Of a DNA stretch of 15,501 nt, positions 6,456-13,600 are shown piece after piece. A program made the position numbers and the translations under genes. Within the stretch, counting starts at the first letter, position 1. Every line of letters starts with the position of its first letter. Source of the stretch: Phycisphaerae bacterium (GTDB lineage: Bacteria > Planctomycetota > Phycisphaerae > Phycisphaerales > SM1A02); assembly GCA_002862325.1 (NCBI GenBank), contig PKCT01000178.1:1-15501 (forward strand), written 5' to 3'. Below the pieces are notes generated by a model, which searched no databases, was not told the origin of the DNA, and saw only the letters and a list, made by a program, of their open reading frames with translations.

Positions 6456-7624
6456 GCCGCCGCCTCGTCGGAGTCGCGGCGGACGACCTCGCGCGTCCCG
6501 TCCGGCTTGACGTCGACGGCGAAGCCGAGCTGGACCAGATGCTGCATGGGTCCATGTGGCTTGGACTTCTCCTCTTCGAGGCGGGCGGCGGCCGTGGGAT
6601 TGGCATAGCGGTTGAAGAGCATCGCCTTGACGTTCGCCCAGATGCCGCGCACCCCGCTGAAGGTGTAGTCGACCGCGGTGGGTTCGTATCCGCAATGCAC
6701 CATGCAGTTTGCGCACTTTGGATTCCCGCTGGCCACGCCGTAGCGATCCCACTCGGTCGTCTCCATGAGCTCGTCAAAGGTATCGACGTACCCCTCCTGC
6801 AGCAGATAGCACGGCTTCTGCCATCCGAAGATGTTGAAGGTTGGATTGCCCCAGGGCGTGCATTCGAAGTCACGCTTGCCCATGAGGAACTCCAGGAAGA
6901 GCGGTGACTGGTTGAACCTCCAGCCCTTCTTTCGATTGGACAGGATCATCTCGAACAGCTCGTTGGTCGAGCGACGCTGGAGAAATCCCGTCTGATCAGG
7001 GGCCTTGTCGTAGGCGTAGCCCGGAGACACCATCATCCCCTCGACGCCGACCTCCATCATCTCGTCGAAGAAGCCCCTGACTGCGTTCGGGTCCGCGCCG
7101 TCGAAGAGCGTGGTGTTGGTCGTCACCCGGAAGCCTCGATCCACCGCCAGGCGGATTCCGGAGATGGCCTTCTCGAAGGTTCCTTCGCGACAGACCGCGA
7201 AGTCGTGATGCTCCTGGCTTCCGTCCATGTGCACGCTGAAGGAGAGATACTTGCTCGGTTCGAACCATCCCGCCTCGAGCTTCTCCTTGAGGAGCAGCGC
7301 ATTGGTGCACAAGTAGATGTACTTCTTGCGACGAACGAGTTCGCGTACAAGCTCCGGCATCCCTTCATGGAGCAGAGGTTCCCCGCCCGGAATCGACACC
7401 ATCGGTGCGCCGCATTCGTCGACCGCGGCGAGACACTCTTCGACGCTGAGCTGTCGCTTCAGGATGTGCGGCGGGTACTGGATCTTGCCGCAGCCGGCGC
7501 AGGCTAGGTTGCATCGGAAGAGTGGCTCGAGCATCAGCACCAGCGGATATCGCCGCCTCCGACGCAATCGCTGCCCGACGACGTAGCTCGCCACCGTCCA
7601 CATCTGGGATACCGGAACCGGCAT
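6452..7624 (-). CDS. hpnH: Adenosylhopene synthase (radical SAM)
   Basis: This 390-residue radical SAM enzyme joins the 5'-deoxyadenosyl group to the hopene side chain. That gives adenosylhopane, the parent of C35 bacteriohopanepolyols. The N-terminus (MPVPVSQMWTVASYVVGQRL) is typical of the family. The iron-sulphur motif CNLACAGC (Cys38, Cys42, Cys45) is the CxxxCxxC signature, followed by VSIPGGEPLLH, which contains the SAM-binding GGE. The C-terminal part keeps the family cysteines in FECTPWG, QKPCYLLQEGYVDTF and CANCMVHCGYEPTA. I chose ATG 7624 because GAGGAG sits seven bases upstream and the frame beyond it is unrelated sequence. No squalene-hopene cyclase or other hpn genes are in the window, so the gene is detached from a hopanoid cluster; an NTF2-like gene follows it without a gap. 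Confidence 0.93.
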   Translation of the reverse strand: MPVPVSQMWTVASYVVGQRLRRRRRYPLVLMLEPLFRCNLACAGCGKIQYPPHILKRQLSVEECLAAVDECGAPMVSIPGGEPLLHEGMPELVRELVRRKKYIYLCTNALLLKEKLEAGWFEPSKYLSFSVHMDGSQEHHDFAVCREGTFEKAISGIRLAVDRGFRVTTNTTLFDGADPNAVRGFFDEMMEVGVEGMMVSPGYAYDKAPDQTGFLQRRSTNELFEMILSNRKKGWRFNQSPLFLEFLMGKRDFECTPWGNPTFNIFGWQKPCYLLQEGYVDTFDELMETTEWDRYGVASGNPKCANCMVHCGYEPTAVDYTFSGVRGIWANVKAMLFNRYANPTAAARLEEEKSKPHGPMQHLVQLGFAVDVKPDGTREVVRRDSDEAAA

Positions 7625-7961
7625 GAACACGCTCCTCACGAAATCTCGGGGCCTCGGACGAGGCGGAAGTGCAGATGCTAGCGATCTCGGGTGACGAACG
7701 CCGAAAATCCCATCCTGGACCGATCCCTCATTTTTTCCAATTTGCGCGATCTCGGGATTCCCAGGGCCCGTACCCGGACCCATGACTGCTCTCACCCATA
7801 CCGGAACCGGTTTCATTGGTTTCGCTGAGCGTTGTTCCCTCGCGGACCTTCTCCGTCTTTTGATCGCCAAGAAGGATTCATCCGATTCCTCTATCGTGGG
7901 GCGTCGGTCGCCTCAGTCCCGCGTTGGGGCCGCAGACTGCCCCCGGGAGCACGAGTCGACG
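7625..7961. other. Divergent intergenic region between hpnH and the ECF sigma factor gene
   Basis: These 337 bases hold no convincing gene. On the minus side there is a short hairpin, GCCTC-GGAC-GAGGC (7651-7664), inside the presumed hpnH leader. A possible hpnH -10 element (TAGCAT on the minus strand, 7680-7675) lies just beyond it, without a clear -35. A T-rich patch lies at 7735-7745. At 7798-7810 there is an exact 13-base copy of the sequence covering hpnH codons 2-5 (7609-7621), containing GGAAC, which resembles the -35 of ECF-type promoters. An in-frame upstream ATG (7782) would lengthen the sigma factor by 60 residues with no family resemblance, so I treat that stretch as non-coding. 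Confidence 0.6.
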
Positions 7962-8588
7962 ATGTCCGCCCGAACCGACGAGGAACTGCTGGTCGCGTAC
8001 CGCAACGGAGAGGCATCCGCCTTCCCCGAGCTGGTTGAGAGATACCAGACCGATCTTTCGCAATTCCTGACCCGATTTCTCGGCTCGCGAGCCTCGGCGG
8101 ACGACGTCTTCCAGGACGCCTTCCTCCAGGTGCACCTCTCGGCCGAAAGTTTCGACGCGTCCAGGCGATTCAAGCCCTGGCTGTACACCATCGCGGCGAA
8201 CAAGGCCCGCGACTTCCACCGCCGTCAGAAACGACGAGCGGCCGTGAGCCTCTCCACGCCGGTCGGGGCCACGGATGGGCGTGAGACCTCTCTGGTCGAC
8301 CTGATCTCAGACGGCGAGGCGACGGTCGATGCCGGCTTGCTCGAGACCGAGCAGCAGACGCTGGTCAAGGAGGTGGTGGACAGCCTGCCCGCGCACTATC
8401 GAGAGATCCTTCTCCTCAGCTACTTCCAGCGACTGAGCTACAACCAGATCGCGGACAGCCTTCAGATTCCTCTGGGTACCGTCAAGAGCCGCCTCCATGC
8501 TGCGGTCGCCCACTTCTCAGATTCGTGGCGATCGGCCGTCTCTCGACACCAGAGAGCATCCGATCAAAACCCCTCGACCAACCCATAG
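7962..8588 (+). CDS. ECF-type RNA polymerase sigma factor
   Basis: This 208-residue group IV sigma factor has just the two core domains. Region 2 covers about residues 6-90 (DEELLVAYRNGEASAFPELV, DDVFQDAFLQVHL, FKPWLYTIAANKARDFHRR) and contacts the -10 element and core polymerase. Region 4 covers about 130-185 (LPAHYREILLLSYFQRLSY, then the helix-turn-helix NQIADSLQIPLGTVKSRLH) and reads the -35. The start is ATG 7962 with GGGAG about a dozen bases upstream. The next gene, 29 bases on, encodes a single-pass membrane protein, the usual place for the factor that holds such a sigma inactive until an envelope signal arrives. The stimulus and targets are unknown. A family-style self-promoter may lie near 7803. 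Confidence 0.93.
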   Translation: MSARTDEELLVAYRNGEASAFPELVERYQTDLSQFLTRFLGSRASADDVFQDAFLQVHLSAESFDASRRFKPWLYTIAANKARDFHRRQKRRAAVSLSTPVGATDGRETSLVDLISDGEATVDAGLLETEQQTLVKEVVDSLPAHYREILLLSYFQRLSYNQIADSLQIPLGTVKSRLHAAVAHFSDSWRSAVSRHQRASDQNPSTNP

Positions 8589-8617
8589 TCCGTATTTCAG
8601 CGGCCAGGATGCAGCCC

Positions 8618-9622
8618 ATGTCTCACGCCGAAGACGAGCGTTCAGATCCTTCCACACCCCAGAGAATCTCGCGACTGAGCGAAGCCGACAAGGCCGCCTG
8701 CGACCGCCTTCTCGAGGATGGCCTCGCCCCCGACGCCGCTCCCCGGAATGAACGGGAAGCGGCGCTGCTCAATCTGCTGGAAGTGATCGATCGGTATCCG
8801 GACGGGGAACCACGATCGGATCTTGTCGCGAGCACCCTGGCCCGCATCGACGACGAGGAGGCGAAACGACAGCGGGACTGGACCGTGTCGCCCGACGTCG
8901 CGGAAAAGGCGAGGCTGATTCGACTTCCCGACTCTTTCGCGATCGCCGCGGCACTTCTCCTGGCGGTTTCGATCGGAGTTCCCCTCTACAACCAGCTGGA
9001 TTCCCGCCAGGAAATCGCCTCGTCCCAGATGCGTCAGCAGGCCATTGGACAGGCGATTGCCGGTTTTGCGAGCGACAACGGCGACGCCCTGCCCATCGAC
9101 CTCGACCTCTTCGGGTCGGATGGAGCCCCCACTCCGGCCAACACCCCGGCAGGCCACCTCAACCCGGTACACCATCCGTGGAGCTCCCACCTGGGGGTCC
9201 TCGTCTCAGAGGAGCGGATTCCCGAGGGCATGCTGTACACCAAGATCGAGGCCCAGGCGAACGGGGAGCGAGGCCAGCGTTCTCTCGTGGCATATCGAGT
9301 CCCCTTCCAGATCAGTGCCCATCGATTCGCCGGGACGTACAAGCCCGGCTCGTTTCTCCTTGGTGACTGCAATCCGGTGATCGAGGCGATTCGTCAGAAC
9401 GGCCAACCCTGCGATTCCGGAGTCGGCGCGAACAACCACGGACGAACGCGGTTGGTGGTGATCAACTTCAGGCTCGAAACGTCGATTCTTCGGTCTCCAT
9501 GGCTGGAGAACGACAGCAGCAGCACCGAGGACAACATCTGGGTCGCACACGACTACGCCCACGACGCGGCTACCGAAACTCTGACGCCTGAAGACCACCA
9601 CGACACGGTCCTGGCTCACTGA
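8618..9622 (+). CDS. Single-pass membrane protein, probable regulator of the ECF sigma factor, pseudopilin-like outer domain
   Basis: This is a 334-residue protein of no family I can name outright. Residues 1-105 are cytoplasmic and helical (LSEADKAACDRLLEDG, EAALLNLLEVIDRYPDG, DLVASTLARIDDEE). One membrane helix lies at about 106-124. Right after it comes SQMRQQAIGQAIAGFASDNG (136-155). This resembles the stretch following the membrane helix in planctomycete type II pseudopilin-like proteins, in which a 'Leu-Arg-Gln...Tyr-Ala-x-Asp-Asn' pattern precedes Leu-Pro. Near the C-terminus, ANNHGRTRLVVINF (271-284) and EDNIWVAHD (304-312) echo the 'NHG...DGHV...DNIW' end of such proteins. There is no zinc-binding HxxxCxxC anti-sigma motif. 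I infer a sigma regulator from position and topology only. The start is ATG 8618, with AGGA eight bases before; ATG 8609 is also in frame. Confidence 0.75.
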   Translation: MSHAEDERSDPSTPQRISRLSEADKAACDRLLEDGLAPDAAPRNEREAALLNLLEVIDRYPDGEPRSDLVASTLARIDDEEAKRQRDWTVSPDVAEKARLIRLPDSFAIAAALLLAVSIGVPLYNQLDSRQEIASSQMRQQAIGQAIAGFASDNGDALPIDLDLFGSDGAPTPANTPAGHLNPVHHPWSSHLGVLVSEERIPEGMLYTKIEAQANGERGQRSLVAYRVPFQISAHRFAGTYKPGSFLLGDCNPVIEAIRQNGQPCDSGVGANNHGRTRLVVINFRLETSILRSPWLENDSSSTEDNIWVAHDYAHDAATETLTPEDHHDTVLAH

Positions 9623-9641
9623 GCTCAGCGGAGAATCGTCC

Positions 9642-9670
9642 CGCCGCTTCGAGGACCGGCGTAAATTTAT
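9642..9670 (+). terminator. Weak possible terminator after the sigma/membrane-protein pair
   Basis: CGCCG (9642-9646) can pair with CGGCG (9657-9661) around a ten-base loop, and the A/T-rich run TAAATTTAT follows. The stem has only five base pairs, so it would be a poor intrinsic terminator, but its place between the ECF pair and the rpmI promoter fits. Confidence 0.25.
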
Positions 9671-9678
9671 CGGACCTA

Positions 9679-9688
9679 CTGGGCCCAG
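9679..9688. promoter_or_regulatory. Ten-base perfect palindrome next to the rpmI -35
   Basis: CTGGGCCCAG is identical to its own reverse complement and ends one base before the proposed -35 hexamer of the rpmI promoter. It could be a binding site for a dimeric regulator. A palindrome this short and GC-rich can occur by chance. Confidence 0.3.
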
Positions 9689-9718
9689 CTGGCAAAAACG
9701 CGCGACTTTTGCTAGACT
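9689..9718 (+). promoter_or_regulatory. Promoter for rpmI-rplT (extended -10, sigma70-like)
   Basis: CTGGCA (9689-9694) as -35 and TAGACT (9713-9718) as -10 are separated by 18 bases. TGC directly before the -10 supplies an extended -10 (TGn) element. Transcription would begin near 9725, giving a leader of about 47 bases before the rpmI ATG. This is the best-formed promoter in the window and fits a strongly expressed ribosomal protein unit that may read on into rpoBC. Confidence 0.55.
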
Positions 9719-9771
9719 GTTCGATTCGATCGGTTTTCGAAGACCCCGCCCTCAACCCCTCCGGTGCAGTC

Positions 9772-10032
9772 ATGCCAAAGAGCAAGTCGCATAAAGGGCT
9801 CCTGAAGCGAATCAAGATCACCAAGAGTGGCAAGATTCGATTCAGAAGTCCCCACAGCCGTCACCTGAAGAGCAACAAGACCGGCACGCAGATCCGAAGC
9901 TACCGACGCCCTCGCTACGCTCGTGCGGGCGACATGGTGCGTTTCGGAACGCTGCTGTTCCGTCCACTTCGTTCGCAGGAACAGTCGATCGCCGACGCGC
10001 AGCGTCGAGAGATGGCGACCTCAGAATCCTGA
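9772..10032 (+). CDS. rpmI: 50S ribosomal protein bL35
   Basis: This small, very basic protein of the large ribosomal subunit opens with the family signature MPKSKSHKGLLKRIKITKSGK, followed by HSRHLKSNKTGTQIR and a basic RRPRYARAGD segment. At 86 residues it is some 20 longer than the usual length of about 65. The excess is a C-terminal tail (RSQEQSIADAQRREMATSES) rich in polar residues. The start is ATG 9772, since the family begins at MPK; the upstream in-frame ATG 9709 lies before the proposed transcription start. No good Shine-Dalgarno sequence is visible. It is followed after 134 bases by rplT, its usual partner, but the usual upstream gene infC is absent. Confidence 0.93.
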   Translation: MPKSKSHKGLLKRIKITKSGKIRFRSPHSRHLKSNKTGTQIRSYRRPRYARAGDMVRFGTLLFRPLRSQEQSIADAQRREMATSES

Positions 10033-10166
10033 GCGTCGATTCCTGCACCATGTCCGTTGTCGAGATCGCTCGGGATCCCGACTGCTATTCGAAAAGACCT
10101 AGTTCGCCCGTCGGGTCGAAGTGATTCCGCTCGGAATCCCCCGCCGCGGCAGTATTGGAGAGAGCC
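10033..10166 (+). other. rpmI-rplT intergenic region
   Basis: This is an unusually roomy 134-base gap for a ribosomal protein pair that is normally tightly spaced. TTCGA (from about 10088) can pair with TCGAA (about 10117-10121), enclosing GACC and GGGTC, to give an imperfect hairpin. bL20 is known to repress its own operon in some bacteria by binding such mRNA structures, so a control site is possible, but nothing here is diagnostic. I see no tRNA or open reading frame in it. Confidence 0.3.
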
Positions 10167-10538
10167 ATGCCACGCGTACGCAAAGGTGCGGCCCGAACAA
10201 AGGCCCGACGTAAGTTGCTGCGGAAGGCCCGCGGCTATTTCGGAACCAAAAGTCGCCACAAGCAGCAGGCGAAGGTCGCTCTCATGCGGGCCGGCCGCTT
10301 CGCCTTTCGGGACCGACGGACCCGGAAGCGCGACTACCGCCGACTCTGGATCACGCGCATCACCGCAGCATGCCGGATGAGAGGCACGCGATACAGCGTG
10401 TTCATCAACGGCCTGCAGCGCAGCGGCATTCTGCTCAACCGGAAGATGTTGAGCCAGATCGCCATCGAAGATCCGGCGACGTTCGACCAACTGGTCGAAG
10501 CCGCGTTGCAGCACGCTTCGACCGCGAAGGCCGCCTGA
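10167..10538 (+). CDS. rplT: 50S ribosomal protein bL20
   Basis: This 123-residue protein binds 23S rRNA early in large-subunit assembly. It shows the full family pattern: MPRVRKGAARTKARRKLLRK, ARGYFGTKSRHKQQAKVALM, AFRDRRTRKRDYRRLWITRI, then the globular end YSVFINGLQRSGILLNRKML and AIEDPATFDQLVEAA. Length is normal for the family (about 115-125). The start is ATG 10167 with GGAGA seven bases upstream. The next gene is rpoB, 104 bases on, where most bacteria would have rplL. Confidence 0.96.
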   Translation: MPRVRKGAARTKARRKLLRKARGYFGTKSRHKQQAKVALMRAGRFAFRDRRTRKRDYRRLWITRITAACRMRGTRYSVFINGLQRSGILLNRKMLSQIAIEDPATFDQLVEAALQHASTAKAA

Positions 10539-10541
10539 TCC

Positions 10542-10560
10542 CGGGCGAATGCCCGATTCG
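10542..10560 (+). promoter_or_regulatory. Two mutually exclusive short hairpins just after rplT
   Basis: CGGGC-GAAT-GCCCG (10542-10555) is a perfect five-pair tetraloop hairpin. The overlapping CGAAT-GCCCG-ATTCG (10546-10560) is a second perfect five-pair hairpin whose loop is the 3' arm of the first. Only one can form at a time. It begins three bases after the rplT stop. The GC-only first form would be favoured by itself. The pairing is seen; a switching role is speculative. Confidence 0.3.
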
Positions 10561-10564
10561 TCCT

Positions 10565-10586
10565 GCCATCCGACAGACCGGATGGC
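10565..10586 (+). promoter_or_regulatory. Stem-loop in the rplT-rpoB gap
   Basis: GCCATCCG (10565-10572) pairs perfectly with CGGATGGC (10579-10586) around the six-base loop ACAGAC. No T-run follows, so it is not a classic terminator. It could act as a processing site, an mRNA-stabilising element or a partial attenuator that sets RNA polymerase levels relative to ribosomal proteins, as the structured rplL-rpoB gap does in E. coli. The rpoB ribosome binding site lies about 40 bases downstream and is not part of the stem. Confidence 0.5.
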
Positions 10587-10642
10587 GCTGACCGACAACC
10601 ACGCCGACCGCCACCAGGCGGAACAGACGAGGACTACCCTGG

Positions 10643-13600
10643 ATGACCACCCGAACCCCCCGTGACTTCAGCAAGCGGAAGGACGGATTGCGGATTCCCG
10701 ATCTCGTTCGAGTTCAAGGGAACGCGTACGAGAGATTCCTGCAACTCGACTCGGAACCGGACAGCCGGAGACCCGAGTTCGGGCTCGAGAGCCTCCTCCG
10801 AGAGGTCTTCCCCATCGAGAGCTACGACGGCTCGATGCGGCTCGAGTACGTGCAGTACTCGCTCGACGAACCCAGGTACACCCCCGACGAATGCCGCGAG
10901 CTTCGACTCACCTACGGCATGCCGTTCCGCGTCCGGGTCAGATTCCACCGCGACGGCGTCTCGGAGACCCCCGAGGAGGACATCTACCTCGGGGAGATCC
11001 CGATCATGGCCGGCGTTCGCCTGCCCTGGGAGGTCGCCAGAGCGAGCAACTTCTCCGGCGGCGGCGAGTTCATCGTGAACGGAGCGGAACGATGCATCGT
11101 CAGCCAGCTCCATCGATCACCGGGTGTCGACTTCTCGATCGCCTCGAGCTTCGGCGACCGTCCGCTGCACAGCGCGAGAATCATCCCCGAGCGAGGGTCG
11201 TGGATCGAGCTCGAGGTCACCAAGAAGGACGTGCTGGCGATGAGAATCGACCAGTCGACCAAGCTCGCGGCGACCACCTTCCTCCGCGCACTGCACGAGG
11301 ACTTCTCCTCGACCGACAAGATTCTCGAGCTCTTCTACGACGTCAAGGATGTGAAGACCGAGAAGCTGCGTCCCGAGTACTACTCGGCCGAGATGATCGT
11401 GGACACCGACACCGGTGAGGAACTCTGCACCGTCGGCCGCATGATCGGCGACGCGATCGATGCGATCCAGGCGTCCGAGCTCAAGTCCATCCGGGTCATC
11501 ACCGACGCTTCGGACCCCCTCATTCTCAACACCCTCGCCGAGGAACGCCTGGACTTCCTCGCCGAGGTGACCGAGCACGAGGCGGCTCTCCTCAAGATCT
11601 ACGGACGCCTGCGACCGGGCAACCCCCCCCAGCTCGACAAGGCCAAGGCGCTCTTCGACGAGAAGTTCTTCGACGACAATCGATACCGACTGGGACGGGT
11701 CGGACGCTTCCGCATCAATCGGAAGTTCGAGGACGATCCGATCTACAAGGTGCGCGAGGAGACCGAGCAGTACCTGCAGGGCGAGGACTTCCTGGCGGTC
11801 GTGCGGTACATCATGGACCTCCGAGCCAAGCGATCCCGCGCTCACGTCGACGACATCGACCACCTCGGCAACCGGCGCCTCCGCACGCTCGACGAGCTCG
11901 CCGTCGAAGAGATGCGAAAGGGTTTCCTGAAGCTCCGCCGCACGGTGCAGGAGCGCATGAGCGTCAAGGACCCGGACGAACTGAGCCGGATCAGCGACCT
12001 GGTCAACTCCAAGAGCATCTCCAGCGCGATCGAGTTCTTCTTCGGTCGATCCGAACTCTCGCAGGTCGTCGACCAGACGAACCCGCTTTCGATGCTCGTG
12101 CACGAGCGCCGGCTCTCGGCCCTCGGCCCGGGCGGTCTGAACCGGAAACGAGCGGGCTTCGAAGTCCGCGACGTCCACATCTCGCACTACGGTCGAATCT
12201 GCCCGATCGAAACGCCGGAAGGCACGAACATCGGCCTGATCGCCTCGCTCGGCATCTACTCCGAGATCGACGACTACGGCTTCCTGCAGACGCCCTACCG
12301 CAAGGTCAAGAAGGGGGCCGTGACCGAAGAGGTCGACCTGCTCCGAGCCGACGAGGAGCTCCAGCGGGTGCTCGCGACGAGCGACGCCATCGCCCGTGAC
12401 GGGAAGCTCGAGTCCGGCAACATCCTCGCCCGCAAGGACGGCGATCTCCTGCTCGTCGATGCGAACGAGGTCGAGTACGTCGACATCTCGCCCAAGCAGA
12501 TCGTCGGCATTTCCGCCTCCCTGATTCCGTTCCTCGAGCACGATGATGCGAACCGCGCTTTGATGGGCTCGAACATGCAGCGGCAGGCGGTGCCTTTGAT
12601 CAAGGTCGATCCGCCCCTGGTCGCGACCGGCATGGAGCGCGAGATCGGTCCGTACTCGGGCATGATCGTGACCGCCCGCCGCGGCGGCGAGGTGACCTTC
12701 GTCGATTCGACCCGAATCGTCATCGACAACGCGGACGAGTACGAACTACGGAAGTTCGTAGGCCTCAACGAGCGGACCTGTCAGAACCAGAAGCCGGTGG
12801 TCGCGATGGGCGACATGGTCGAAGCGGGCCAGCTGCTCGCCGACGGTGCTTCGACCGAGATGGGCGAGCTCGCCATCGGCCGCAACGCACTCGTGGCGTT
12901 CAACACGTTCGACGGATACAACTTCGAAGACGCAATCGTGCTCAACGAACGTCTCGTCAAGGACGACGCCTTCACGTCGATCCACATCGATTCCTTCGAG
13001 GTCGAGATCCGCGAGACCAAGCTCGGTCGCGAGGAGTTCACCAACGACATCCCGAACGTCTCCGAGAAGATGCTTCGGAACCTCGACGACATGGGCATCA
13101 TCCGCATCGGAGCCAAGGTCGGCCCCGGAGACATCCTGGTCGGCAAGGTCAGTCCGAAGTCCAAGTCCGAGCTGAGTCCGGAAGAGAAGCTTCTCCACGC
13201 CATCTTCGGCCGCGCCGGCGAGGACGTGAAGAACGACTCGCTCGAGGTCCCCGCCGGGACCAACGGCATCGTCATCGGTACGCGTCACTTCAGCCGTCGC
13301 ATGCACCTCAACGACGACCAGAAGAAGCAGCTCAAGAAGGACATGCAGGAGTTCGAGGAGTCGATGGACGCCAAGGCCATCGCACTCTTCCGCGAGATGG
13401 TCGGCAAGATCAACTCGATCACCGGCTCCGAGATGGTCGACCCGTCCACCCGTCAGAAGGTCGGTGCGAGCGACATCCCCGAGGTCATCCTCGAGCAGCT
13501 CGAGAACTTCTCCGACAAGTGGATCAAGGGCTCAAAGGAAGCGAGAGAGCTCGCCATCACCGAGAAGAACCGGTTCTGGCCCCGCATCGAAGGCATCGAG

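Noticed and set aside
7735..7745. T-run (six T) as an intrinsic terminator in the hpnH/sigma gap
   Set aside because: No adequate GC-rich stem precedes it on the plus strand, and no plus-strand gene ends nearby.
7782..7961. N-terminal extension of the ECF sigma factor from ATG 7782
   Set aside because: The added 60 residues lack resemblance to sigma region 2, while ATG 7962 has a ribosome binding site and starts where the family starts.
9709..9740. T-loop-like GTTCGATTC suggesting a tRNA before rpmI
   Set aside because: The flanking bases do not form the T-stem (GACTG versus CGATC), and there is no acceptor or anticodon arm. The region is better explained as a promoter.
11117..12541. Long open frame on the minus strand inside rpoB (474 codons), and a similar one at 13532-14899
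   Set aside because: High third-position GC opens the opposite strand of strongly coding genes. The translations are rich in low-information Val/Asp/Leu/Arg runs with no family motif, while the plus strand encodes unmistakable RpoB.
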